From the NCBI GenBank assembly GCA_016702705.1, contig JADJDM010000016.1, forward strand, positions 124,001-188,000: a DNA stretch of 64,000 bases, read 5' to 3'. Within the stretch, counting starts at the first letter, position 1, and every line of letters starts with the position of its first letter. A model generated the notes under the pieces. It saw nothing but the letters and a program-made list of their open reading frames with translations, did not search any database and was not told where the DNA came from. A program made the translations under genes and the position numbers. Source of the stretch: Bacteroidota bacterium. GTDB taxonomy: Bacteria; Bacteroidota; Bacteroidia; B-17B0; Aurantibacillaceae. Shown in pieces: positions 50,591 to 61,393 of this stretch.

Positions 50591-53212
50591 ATGAAAAAAT
50601 TATTACTCTCTATTTCAATTATTTCCTTATTTGCAGGTGCTGGTAAAGCGCAAATGCCCCTAACAGTTGGGCATCAATGGACAAAGGTGTTTCCAGCAAC
50701 AAGTGTGCAAACAGAACAGGCTGGATCGGCAGTTACCCCCGATGGCCATCTTATTTCTGCTACTAATTACAGAAATGCTGTAGATGCAGACCCAAATCCT
50801 AATTCTACTGTAACCGTGAGTGGTGCAAGTAATTATTACAATGGAATCATTACCATATTAGATCAAAATGAAAATTATCATGCGCATTTAAATTTTGCAA
50901 ATACAACAACAGATACAAAAATTGTGAGTGTAGCAACTGATAGTGATAATAATATTTACGTATTGGGATACACTTCTGCAAATATTACTTTAGGCACTGT
51001 AAGTCCAATCACATTAACTATTACAGGTAGCTCAGGTAATTATTTTTTGGTTAAAATGAATACGAATGGACTTCCATTATGGGCATACTCATTTAATAGA
51101 ACAATGAACCAAACAAAGCTTAATACAATTACTGTAGGAGATGTAAATGGGTCTAACAGATTGTTTGTTGGAGGTTACTCTACATCGGGATTTAATACGG
51201 ATATTAAAAATAGTTCAGGTAGCGCTTTGTTTAATCCTGGCGGCGCAATTGCATACCCTATAATGATTAGCTACGATACTGATTGTAATTATGTAACTTA
51301 TAATTATATGAATGTTAGTAATACAAATGCTTATGGTGAGATTACTTCTATTGCTCTTAAAAATAATAATCTTTATTTAACGGGAGTATTTGGAGGGAAT
51401 TTTCAAATTCCACCAATTAGTGTAAATATTGCAACTAAAGGAGCTTATGATGTATTTGTTGCTAAGTACAATGCAATAGATTTACAGCCAACTTGGGCAG
51501 GAAGATTAGGAAGTAATAATAACGATTATAGTAAAGATATTGCTGTAGATGATAACGAAAATGTATATGTTACTGGAGAGTTTGAAGGAAGTGGTTTTAA
51601 TTTCGACCCAGCTGCAGCTGGAACATCACTTGCTAGTGCGCAAAACATCTTCCTTACTAAACTTAATTCTAGCGGTGTTTTTGCTTGGGGAAGACATTTT
51701 TATGGAGGTGTTTCAACAGCAGAACTTGTAAATAGTATTGCGGTTACGGGTGCTGGAGATGTATTCATGACAGGTCAAATTCGTTTACGTGTAACTGTAG
51801 AAGACCATCTTGGAAATTATATTACAATGGTTAATCCATCAGCACTTAATAACAACAACGCTTTAGATATTTTTCTTTATCGTTTAAATAGTTCAGGTGG
51901 CATAGAAATGACCACTCATTTCGGAGGTTCTGGTAATACTGCTGGCTCCAGTTTTCCTTCAACAAACTTTGAAAAAGGTGTTGATCTTAATTTACATAAT
52001 GGACACCTCTATCTAAGTGCTAATACTACTATATTTAGAAATTTTAATGCTGAGAATATAGATTTTAATCCTGCGCCATTTACTTTTGGCGGATTAACAG
52101 ATTATTTATCTAGCAGCAATCAACGGTCAACAGCTACTCTTACTAAATATTATTTGTGTACAGATAATTCTTCAGCTAGTTTCCCAAGTTCAGTAGTGGG
52201 TACTTGTCCTAATAATTATTTGCAGTACGTTCCAAATCCAAATAGCTCAGCCTATACTTACCTATGGAGTTGCACAGATTTAGGAATTAGTTCAGATTCG
52301 ACAATATTAAACATTGCAAATCCATCTGCAGCTTATGGTGGAAAAGTTGTAAACTTACAAATGACGGATGCAAATGGTTGCTACAAACACCTATCTGCAC
52401 CAATTGATGGAAGTGGTTTAAGTGCCGCAAGTACAACTATTACTGCTGCCGCAACTGACCTTTGTAATGCTAACGATTACACGTTTACCGCAACAGGAAA
52501 TGATATTAGTTGGTATGCCAATGCTTTTGATACAATTCCGGTAGCAAGTGGAAATAGTTACACATATACTCCTTTGTTACAGCAAACTACTGCAATGGCA
52601 ATTTACGCGGCTACAACCAACACATTAACAGGTTGTGAAGAACCAAGAGCTTTGCATAGTTTTACAGTTGGTGTGGTTCCTCAACCAATATTAGATTCAA
52701 TAAATTCAGGTCCATTTGTTGGCTGCGCAGATGGGCAACCAAGATATTTGACTGTCTCTAATAATGTAAATATATTCGCAGATTCACTTTCAAGCACGGT
52801 AATAGGAAACACATCGAGTTGGTGGGATTTAGGAAGTTATTACAACATGAGTACTCCCGACACAATAACCATATGGATTGAAAGATTAGGATACATTGGG
52901 TTAACAAATTCAATTCCTTGCGAGAGCTTTAGACGCCCAGTAAGTTTTATACTTAACGATTGTAGCATAGGAATAAACGAAAACACTGATTTATCAAGCA
53001 CGCTTAAAGTTTATCCAAATCCGGTGAAAAACATATTAAGTATTGAAAGCAAAGTATCCTCAAAAATTAGTGTAGTAAATTTGTTGGGAACAGTTGTTAC
53101 TACTGCGGAAATAAATTTTGGGACTAATAAATTAGATGTTAGCAATCTTGCATCAGGCGTTTATTTTATTCAAACCCCAAACGGTGCTTTTTCAAAATTT
53201 GTAAAAGAATAA
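50591..53212 (+). CDS. Secreted SBBP-repeat protein with T9SS type A sorting domain
   Basis: 873 residues with a signal peptide (ends AGKAQ, residue 21). Residues ~45-520 contain SBBP-type beta-propeller repeats, for example VATDSDNNIYVLGYTSANIT and VDDNENVYVTGEFEGSGFNF. Residues ~540-770 hold Ig-like units with paired Cys. The last ~75 residues are a Por_Secre_tail domain (LKVYPNPVKNILSIESK, VVNLLGTVV, LASGVYFIQT), so it is type IX cargo with a type A signal. Its N-terminal design is close to the type B cargo at 17550, so the same propeller architecture is used with both signal types. Ends at a terminator at 53253. Confidence 0.85.
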   Translation: MKKLLLSISIISLFAGAGKAQMPLTVGHQWTKVFPATSVQTEQAGSAVTPDGHLISATNYRNAVDADPNPNSTVTVSGASNYYNGIITILDQNENYHAHLNFANTTTDTKIVSVATDSDNNIYVLGYTSANITLGTVSPITLTITGSSGNYFLVKMNTNGLPLWAYSFNRTMNQTKLNTITVGDVNGSNRLFVGGYSTSGFNTDIKNSSGSALFNPGGAIAYPIMISYDTDCNYVTYNYMNVSNTNAYGEITSIALKNNNLYLTGVFGGNFQIPPISVNIATKGAYDVFVAKYNAIDLQPTWAGRLGSNNNDYSKDIAVDDNENVYVTGEFEGSGFNFDPAAAGTSLASAQNIFLTKLNSSGVFAWGRHFYGGVSTAELVNSIAVTGAGDVFMTGQIRLRVTVEDHLGNYITMVNPSALNNNNALDIFLYRLNSSGGIEMTTHFGGSGNTAGSSFPSTNFEKGVDLNLHNGHLYLSANTTIFRNFNAENIDFNPAPFTFGGLTDYLSSSNQRSTATLTKYYLCTDNSSASFPSSVVGTCPNNYLQYVPNPNSSAYTYLWSCTDLGISSDSTILNIANPSAAYGGKVVNLQMTDANGCYKHLSAPIDGSGLSAASTTITAAATDLCNANDYTFTATGNDISWYANAFDTIPVASGNSYTYTPLLQQTTAMAIYAATTNTLTGCEEPRALHSFTVGVVPQPILDSINSGPFVGCADGQPRYLTVSNNVNIFADSLSSTVIGNTSSWWDLGSYYNMSTPDTITIWIERLGYIGLTNSIPCESFRRPVSFILNDCSIGINENTDLSSTLKVYPNPVKNILSIESKVSSKISVVNLLGTVVTTAEINFGTNKLDVSNLASGVYFIQTPNGAFSKFVKE

Positions 53213-53252
53213 TTAACTAAATAAGCTAATTCAGAACTAGACTTAAATGGAT

Positions 53253-53290
53253 AAAACGAGGTGTCTCAAAAGGGACGCCTCGTTTTGTTT
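53253..53290 (+). terminator. Rho-independent terminator after the SBBP type A cargo
   Basis: AAAACGAGGTGTC (53253-53265) pairs with GACGCCTCGTTTT (53274-53286), with one wobble pair, followed by GTTTTTGG. It lies 40 bp after the stop codon at 53212. Confidence 0.8.
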
Positions 53291-53363
53291 TTGGCGTACT
53301 ACGTGCCAGTGGGTATTTTACCTAAACAAAGCATTTTAAATGAGGATATTAGCATATAATGAT

Positions 53364-53371
53364 TAATTTTG
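53364..53371 (+). promoter_or_regulatory. Candidate -7 element TAATTTTG for the giant cargo gene
   Basis: An exact TAnnTTTG match ending three bases before the ATG at 53375, the same spacing as at 5821-5828/5832. It would place the transcription start at or near the start codon. Confidence 0.35.
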
Positions 53372-53374
53372 TTC

Positions 53375-56300
53375 ATGTTTCAGAAACGACTTTGGTGGAT
53401 CATATTCTTTAGTTTGTCTTTTTATTTGGGCTATTCATGTCCGGGTACACCGCAATTTACTTTGCCTGCAACTTGGTGTGTAAACAGTCCAGTTACATTT
53501 AATAATACTTCAACCAATAACGCACAATCGTATACTTGGACATTTGGTGATGCGAGTGCAGCTGTTACTGTTACCAATGATAATGACCAATTGCATACTT
53601 ATACGGCTCCAGGAAATTATCAAATAAAATTGATTCGTACTTTTAGTAATGGTTGTAAAGATTCAGTAACTCATTCAATAAATATTGTTGCAAACAATCA
53701 AGCGCCACCATCATTTAATTTTTCTCCTAACAATGGTTGTGCTAATGTTCCTGTAAATTTTACAAACACAACACCTAGCCCGGGCTCATTAACTTTTAAT
53801 TGGAATTTTGGCGACCCAGCATCAGGCGGAGATAATACAGAAAACACACAAAACTCAATTCACGAATTTACTGCAACAGGTTCTGGAGGAAGTACTCCAT
53901 ATACTGTTAGTTTAACTCTACTAACAATATCGGTTGTAGCAATTCAGCATCGCAAACGGTAACTATTGGTAACAAACCTGATGCAACTTTAATTGATTCA
54001 AATATTTTTAGCTCATTCAGTAATTGTGGTAATCCTAATCTAACACCTGCAAGTCCAGTTTATCACATTGCGGTGCAAAATGGTTCAACAACACAAGCTG
54101 CTAATGCAACTTATAATATTGATTGGGGTGATGGTTCTCCTGATTTTACAGGGGCAACATTTGTTCAGGAATCACATGATTTTTTAGGTTTAGGGATTTT
54201 TACAATAACCTTAACTATTAATGGAACTAATGGTTGTGTAGCAACCGAATCATACCAAGTGTTTAATCTAACTAATCCTTCCGTTGGTTTAGGTAGCCCT
54301 GGAAGTACTGTTGGTTGTGCGCCTTTTACATTAACTTTCCCCGTTACATTAGATAGCGCAAATTTAAATTACACAACCTATCGTTTTAATTTTGATGATG
54401 GATCTCCTGAAGTTTTATGGACTCCTCCTGCAGTGTTCACCTCAATTACTCACACCTTCGATGCGCCATCCTGTGGCCGTCCAGGAAATCAATACACTGT
54501 AAAGGTAACTGCAAAAAATGCTTGTGACTCTACACAAGCAACAGTTAATAATATTAAAATTTCATCGAAGCCAACTGCCGAATTTTCGGCCTCTCCTAAT
54601 CCAGGTTGTGTAAATGCGCCTGTAACATTTACTAATTTAACTACTCCAGGTTGTAATGCCATTAATGGAAGTACTGTTACTTCTTTTGTTTGGAATTATG
54701 GTGATGGTACAGGTAACACTGTTGCAAACACTTCTTTTCTTCCAACATCTCACACATATACTGCAACAGGAACTTACACGGTTAGCTTAACAGCAACTTC
54801 ATCCTGTGGACCAAGTACTTTTACTATGGCAGTTAATATTCTTGGGCCTCCAATTGCAAAATTTACAATTACTCCGCCTGCTTGTGCACCCGTTACAATT
54901 AATACAACGAATCAATCAACTGGCGATTCATTAAGTTATAACTGGAATGCAATTCCTGCAGGTTGGGCATTTACTGGTGGTACAGATGCTAATGATTTAA
55001 ATCCACGATTTTTATTTTCGAGTGCAGGAACTTATACGATTACTTTAACTACAACTAATCCTTGCGGTGTTAGTATTAAAGACACTATCATTACAATTAA
55101 ATCTGTCCCAATAGTTACATTAAATGCTATTCCAGGAGGTTGTCAACCTTATGTTGTAACACCTAGTGCAACTTACAATGCAGGTGGTGGAACTATCTCT
55201 GCTTACGCCTGGAATTTTACTGGAGGTTCACCTACATCCAGTGCTTTAGATATTGCTCCAAGTATTACATACAATGCTGCAGGTAATTATACAGTAACTA
55301 TTCGTGCTACAAACGAATGTGGTTTTTCAACAGCAACGCAAAGTTTTACTGTTAGTCCGCAACCTACAGCTAATGCAGGTTCTAATACATCTGTTTGCGG
55401 AGGAAGCCCTGCGCAAATTGGAAGCGCTTCAGTTGCTAATTTAACGTATTCTTGGTCGTCTATACCTGCAGGTTTTTCATCTGCTGTTTCTGACCCAACT
55501 GTTAACCCAACCGTAACAACAAATTTTGTGGTAAATGTTTCAAATGGTTTGTGTTCTACAAATGATACTGTTGAAGTTGCAGTAAATCCTGCACCTACAG
55601 TTATTGTTGGGCCAAATCAAACGCTTTGTATTTTGGATAGCGATATTACTTTAACAGGTACACCAGTAGGTGGAACTTGGAGTGGAACAGGTGTTACAGC
55701 GGGAGGCGTTTTTTCTCCAACTACTTCGGGTGTTGGTTCTTATTCCTTAACTTATAGTTATACTGATGTAGCAACTACTTGTTCAAGTTCGGGTACCTTA
55801 ACAATAGATGTAACACCACTGCCTGTTGTATCAGCTGGCATAGATGTTTCTGAATGTAATCAGCCTGGTACAACAACCTATATTGGCTCACCAGTTGGTG
55901 GTTCATGGAGTGGAACAGGTATTACTGGTGCTGGTGTTTTTACTCCATCAACAGCTGGTAACGGAATACATGAATTAATTTATTCTTACACCGATGGAAA
56001 TGGTTGTTCTAATAAAGACACGATGTTTGTTACTGTTCAAGACCCAAGCACAGTGAATGCAGGAAATAATGATACCCTATGTTTAAACGCAGGTGTGTTA
56101 ACACTGACAGGTTTCACGCCCGCAGGCGGTACTTGGACAGGGACTGGTGTTGTAGGAAATACATTTGACCCTAGTACTGCAGGTGTTGGCACAACAACAA
56201 TTACTTATTCGTTTGGTTCAGGAACTTGTGCATCAACAGGTACACGTGATGTTGTTGTAAAAGCATTGCCAGTTGTAAGTGCAGGAGCGAACGCAACGGT

Positions 56301-59300
56301 ATGTTTAGATGCTGCTGATTTTAATATGACGGGTTTTAGGCCAGCCGGTGGAACTTGGACTGGGCCAGGAATTACAAATGCAACACTCGGAACATTTGAT
56401 GCATCGACAGCAGGATTGGGAGCACATTCATTAACCTATAGTTATACAGATCCAATTACAAATTGTACCAATGCAGCTGTAAAAACAATTACAGTTACTG
56501 GATTGCCAATTGTTGATGCAGGTGCAGGAACAACGTATTGCAATCAACCTAGTACAATTACATTAAGTGGATACTCTCCAGTTGGTGGTGTATGGACGGG
56601 AAGTGGAATTACAAATGGTGCAGCAGGAACTTTTGACCCATCTATTCCAGCGCTAGGTAACGATACATTAACTTATACTTTCACCGATGCAGGTGGTTGT
56701 TTTAATTCGGATACAATTATTAATTTAATTATTGCCCCACAAGTTGCTGATGCTGGTATTAATGATAGTGTTTGTATTGATGCAAGTGCATTTAATTTAA
56801 GTGGATATTTTCCAGCTGCTGGTGGTGCATGGAGCGGAATAGGTGTTGACGCTGCTGGTTTATTTACTCCTTCTGTTGCAACAGTTGGAACTTATACATT
56901 AACCTATACATTTGGTGTTGGAACTTGTTTAACTACTGATACAAAAGTTGTTGTTGTAAAACCTTTGCCAATTGTTGTTGCTGGTTTAGATCAAACAACA
57001 TGTATAAGCTCAGATGCTTTTGCATTAACAGGGTTTAGTCCAGCAGGTGGAACATGGAGCGGAGCAGGTGTTGATGCAGCAGGAACTTTTACTCCACTGA
57101 CAGCTGGTGTTGGCGTTCACACATTAACATACACTTACACCGACCCAATAACCAATTGTTCTGATTCAAGAACAAAAACAGTTGAAGTTGGCGCATTGCC
57201 TGTAGTTAATTTTAGTTTACCTGCAACAAGTTGTATAGATAATCCAACAGTATTTACAAATAGCACAACAGGTGCAACAACTTTTGATTGGAGTTTTGGA
57301 GATGGTGGAACGGATGTGTTAGAAAATCCTTCTCATGTTTATACTGCAACTGGAACTTACACGGTTGAATTAATTGCAACAAGTATTATTGGTTGTAAAG
57401 ATTCTATCGAACAAACAATACAATTAACAGCCCCGCCTGTTGCTAATTTTTCTACAAGTCCTGATTCTGGTTGTGCGCCTTTGAGTGTAAGTTTTGTAAA
57501 TGGCTCAAGCGGAGATTTTATTTCGTTCACTTGGGATTTAGGAAACGGTACATCTGTAACAGATACAACACCAGTTGCACAAATTTATCAGCAAGGTTTG
57601 TATGATACTACATATTATATTTCTCTTACAGTTACCAATCAATGTGCAAGTGTTGGATATTTTGATTCGGTTGTTGTGAATCCAATTCCAGTTGTGGATT
57701 TTGGCCCTAACTTAAATGAAGGCTGTTCTCCTTTTACACCTTTATTTAATAATACTTCTACAGGTAATTCGGATGTGTACACTTGGAATTTTGGTGATGG
57801 TGGTCCAATAAGTAATTTAGTTAATCCAAATAACCATACGTTTTTTACCGGAGATTCGGATACAACTTTTATTGTAACATTAATTGGAGTTAACGAATGT
57901 GGAAGCGATACCATGTCGCATCCAATTGTTGTGCATCCTAATACAGTAACAGCATTTTTTAATACAAGTACAACTTCGGGCTGCGCACCACATACAGTAA
58001 GTTTTACCAATTACTCAACAGGCGGAACATTTATTACTTGGGATTTTGGTGATGGAAATACATCAACACAAACAAGTCCAACACACACATATTTAACTGC
58101 TGGTACTTACACTTGTTATCAATATGTAAACAATGGATGTAGTTATGATACAACAAGTATGGTGATTACAGTTAATCCACCACCAAGTTTATCATTTACT
58201 CCTTCGCCAATAATCACATGTGCTAATCAACCTATCACATTTAATAATACATCAGTTAATGCAGTTAATTTTGATTGGTATTTTGGAGATGGTGATTCTT
58301 CTAATTTAGTTAGTCCTTCACATAGCTTTGATACTGCTGGTGTTTATACGGTTATGTTAATTGGTACATCCACAACTTTTGGTTGCAGAGATACAACAAC
58401 ACTTAACGTAAATATTAATTCATTACCAATTCCGCAATTTGTTACTAACGTTGCTTTTGGTTGTATGCCTTTGCCGATCAACTTTGCCAATAATTCTTCT
58501 AATTCTAATTTTTACACTTGGAATTTTGGTGATGGTAATACTTCTGTACAAGCAAATCCTTCCCACACATATGCTGATCAAGGAATTTATACGATTACTT
58601 TAGTTGCCGAAAATTTAAATGGTTGTAAAGATTCTATAACGGGGCAAGTAAACGTGTATCCTAAACCTGTTGCTTCGTTTGCTATGTCATCACAATATTC
58701 GTGTAATTTCCCTGTTGATGTAAACATGATTAATAATTCAACTGGTGCAGATGCGTATCAATGGGATTTAGGAAATGGAACTACAACAGCAATAAATAAC
58801 CCGCAAGCAAACTATACAGCAAACGGACCTTACACTGTTTCTTTAATTGCGTCTAACACATTTGGTTGTACAGATACAACTACGCAAATTTATAACGTGT
58901 ATCCAACTCCTGTTGTAAACTTTACTCCAAGTTCTGTTTTAGGTTGCGAAGCTTTTGGTGTTACTTTTAGTAATGAAACACAAGATGGAAATACCTATAT
59001 CTGGACATTTACTGATGGAGGAACTTCAACTGATAGCGCGCCAAGTCATGTGTTTCAAGATAGCGGAGTGTATGGCGTTACTTTAATTGCAACTAGTTTT
59101 GCAACTTGTTCAGATACATTAGTGATGAATAATTTAATTACAGTTAATCCTTCTCCTACTTCTGATTTTGGATATAATCAATTATACAGCGAAGGAATTC
59201 CAAATGGTGGCATTCAGTTTTTAAATATGTCGGAAGGTGCAATTTCTTATATATGGAATTTTGGCGATGGGGCAGGAACCAATACTGAAACACATCCTGA

Positions 59301-59727
59301 GCATCAGTTTCCAGGTGTTGATACATACAATGTAACATTGATTTCTGAAAACCAATATCAGTGCAGAGACACAATTGTAAAACCAGTTAAGGTAGATTAT
59401 TTCCAAGGATTGTTTGTTCCTAATGCATTTGTGCCAAATAGTGCGTTTGAAGATTTACGTTATTTTATTCCTAAAGGAAAAACATTAAAGGAATATAAAC
59501 TACAAGTTTTTAATACCTGGGGGACTTTAATATTTGAATCGGATAAACTAGATGGAACAGGCGCACCTGTTGAAGGTTGGGATGGAACCTATTTAGGTGA
59601 ACCTTGCGCACAAGATGTGTATGTGTGGAAAGTAGAAGCAATATTTAGAAACGATGAAGTGTGGTTGGGTAAAGAGTATTCAGATAAAGAAATTAAGAAT
59701 TCGGGAACGGTGACGTTGTTGAGATAA
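53375..59727 (+). CDS. Giant PKD/Ig-like T9SS type B cargo, with an apparent frameshift near 53917
   Basis: Read as one gene, about 2117 residues. Part 1 runs from ATG 53375 to 53962; part 2, in the -1 frame, is open to 59727. Its first ATG is 54073, but it reads through from about 53900 as TNNIGCSNSASQTVTIG, completing the second PKD domain, so one base seems missing near 53915-53920. The site is neither a homopolymer nor a slippery heptamer. Order: signal peptide; about seven PKD-like units; seven Ig-like units of ~76 residues with GG(T/S)W(S/T)G.G (55588-57192); nine PKD domains (WNFGDG repeated); and a ~100-residue CHU_C-type end (FVPNAFVPNSAFEDLR, FNTWGTLIF, GWDGTYLGEP). A surface adhesin exported by type IX secretion is likely. 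The PorP/SprF gene follows. Confidence 0.8.
55588..57192 (+). repeat. Seven tandem Ig-like repeats with a GGxWxGxG motif
   Basis: Seven units of about 74-79 residues, each with an early Cys, then TG..PAGGTW(S/T)G.G(V/I), F.PS.AG.G, L(T/I)YSY and a late Cys. The approximate boundaries come from the protein. They form a compact block between the two PKD arrays. Confidence 0.75.
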
Positions 59728-59752
59728 GTAAAATTGAAGATTGAATAAGTAG

Positions 59753-59786
59753 AATGTCGCTTCTCGACTGCTCTCGAAGTGACAAA
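59753..59786 (-). repeat. GTCGAG-CAGTCGA extragenic element, copy 1
   Basis: On the minus strand it reads TTTGTCACTTCGAGAGCAGT then CGAGAAGCGACA. Copy 2 at 59828-59859 lies in the opposite direction. Similar GTCGAGCGCAGTCGA strings are familiar between genes in Bacteroidota. Confidence 0.6.
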
Positions 59787-59827
59787 CGAAATTTATGTTG
59801 AAGTGAACGGATTATAAATGAAATAAA

Positions 59828-59859
59828 ATTGTCAGGTCGAGCGCAGTCGATACTGGACA
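59828..59859 (+). repeat. GTCGAG-CAGTCGA extragenic element, copy 2
   Basis: On the plus strand it reads ATTGTCAGGTCGAGCGCAGT then CGATACTGGACAAT. It is inverted relative to copy 1 in the same 147-bp gap, so the pair could form a hairpin between the giant cargo gene and the PorP/SprF gene. Confidence 0.6.
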
Positions 59860-59874
59860 ATCGAAGAATAAAAA

Positions 59875-60954
59875 ATGAAAACGAAAAATAAAATAGTAAT
59901 TGTGATTCTGTTCTTGTTTGCATTAAATGAAATGCGAGCACAAGATCCTGCGTCGTCACAATTCTTTTTTAACCCATTGTATTTAAATCCTGCTTTTGCT
60001 GGAACAACAAAGGGTGCGCGTTTTGGTGGAATCTATCGTAATCAATGGCCAAATGTACCGAGTAAGTTTGTTACTTATAATGCGTGGGGAGATATTTATA
60101 ATCCTTTGTTTCATGGCGGGCTTGGTTTAATTGCAATGCAAGATGTATCAGGAGAAGGAATGTTTAAAACAACTACTATCGGGTTTGTGCAATCGTATGA
60201 ACGTGCAATTCCTAAAGTAGTGCGCCTACGTGCAGGTTATAACATTACAGCAATTAATAAAAAAATAGATTTTAGTAGATTAGTTTTCCCTGATCAATTA
60301 GACCCAGTGATGGGACAAATTTATGCAAGTAAGGCAAACCCTGGCGTTGCAGCAGGTAAAACCTTTATTGATTTTACTGCAGGATTTATTGCAGACGCTC
60401 CTAACTTTACGATTGGTGGAAGTCAGGTTACTAATACTGTTGGATATGTTATGAATCATTTAACTGAGCCGCAGCAATCTGTTATTGGTGGTAACGGAAC
60501 ATTGCCTCGTAAGCATACTGTACATTACACAATGATTATTTCGGTTAAAGGTGATGGTCCAAAGGAAAAGATGACTTACATTTCTCCAAATATTATTTGG
60601 GAAAAGCAGGGTAACTTCACAAGTTCTGTATTAGGTTTTTATGTTACAAAGGCTCCTTTAATTGGTGGTTTGTTTTACAGGAAAAGAGAGTTTGCTAATT
60701 TTAGAGATAGTGATGCCTTTATTGTTTATTTAGGTGTGAAATATGAATTTAGTAAAACTGCTGATGTACGTTTTGGTTATAGCTATGATGTAACAGTAAA
60801 TAAACTCTCTTCAAATGCGCTTGGTGCTCATGAGTTATCTATCGTGTTTGATTTTAAAGGTGCAACTTTGTTTTCTAAAAACATGAAACTAAAACGCAAG
60901 CACAGAAAAGCGGTTGATTGCGAAGATTTTGGGAGCAAGAGTTTGATTTTTTAA
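59875..60954 (+). CDS. PorP/SprF family type IX secretion membrane protein
   Basis: 359 residues with a signal peptide (ends EMRAQ). The start of the mature protein, QDPASSQFFFNPLYLNPAFA (~22-41), followed by GTTKGARFGGIYRNQWPNVP, is the PorP/SprF signature. The rest alternates as an outer-membrane beta-barrel (VYLGVKYEFSKTADVRFGYS near the end) with a short basic tail. Such proteins help deliver or anchor type B (CHU_C) cargo. The gene lies directly after the giant type B cargo, the arrangement known for sprB and sprF, so they probably act together. Confidence 0.9.
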   Translation: MKTKNKIVIVILFLFALNEMRAQDPASSQFFFNPLYLNPAFAGTTKGARFGGIYRNQWPNVPSKFVTYNAWGDIYNPLFHGGLGLIAMQDVSGEGMFKTTTIGFVQSYERAIPKVVRLRAGYNITAINKKIDFSRLVFPDQLDPVMGQIYASKANPGVAAGKTFIDFTAGFIADAPNFTIGGSQVTNTVGYVMNHLTEPQQSVIGGNGTLPRKHTVHYTMIISVKGDGPKEKMTYISPNIIWEKQGNFTSSVLGFYVTKAPLIGGLFYRKREFANFRDSDAFIVYLGVKYEFSKTADVRFGYSYDVTVNKLSSNALGAHELSIVFDFKGATLFSKNMKLKRKHRKAVDCEDFGSKSLIF

Positions 60955-60990
60955 ATGGATAATTTCTGCTAAATTCGTTCGTGATTAGTT

Positions 60991-61341
60991 ATGGAAAAAT
61001 CCCTCGATAATTTTTATTTACAACAGACCGAACCAAACGCTTCATGTTTATTGGCTTTACGCGATATTATTCTGGCTCAAAATAAATACATTACCACAAG
61101 TTTAAAATATGGAATGCCCTTTTTCTCATACAAAGGAAAAATGTTGTGTTATTTTTGGTTTCATAAAAAGCATAAAAAACCATACATTGGAATAATGGGT
61201 GGCATTCATTTAAATCACCCCGAATTACTAATAGAGAAACGCTCGTACATAAAAATATTATTAATCGACCCCAACAAGGATTTACCAATTAAAACAATTA
61301 AATCCATTTTAAACGCAGCCATAAAATTACATAAGGATTAA
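60991..61341 (+). CDS. DUF1801 family protein
   Basis: 116 residues, no signal peptide. DNFYLQQTEPNASCLLALRD near the start, then TSLKYGMPFFSYKGKMLCYF and YIGIMGGIHLNHPELL fit the YdhG-like DUF1801 family, whose role is unknown. Cytoplasmic. Stands 36 bp after the PorP/SprF gene but has no evident link to it. Confidence 0.8.
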   Translation: MEKSLDNFYLQQTEPNASCLLALRDIILAQNKYITTSLKYGMPFFSYKGKMLCYFWFHKKHKKPYIGIMGGIHLNHPELLIEKRSYIKILLIDPNKDLPIKTIKSILNAAIKLHKD

Positions 61342-61393
61342 GAGTTCCTCATTTACAAATCGTATATTTATAGCCTCATTATAATTTTAGCAA

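Noticed and set aside
57639..58010. A 123-codon minus-strand frame
   Set aside because: Antisense of PKD domains in the giant cargo gene, with no start context or family.
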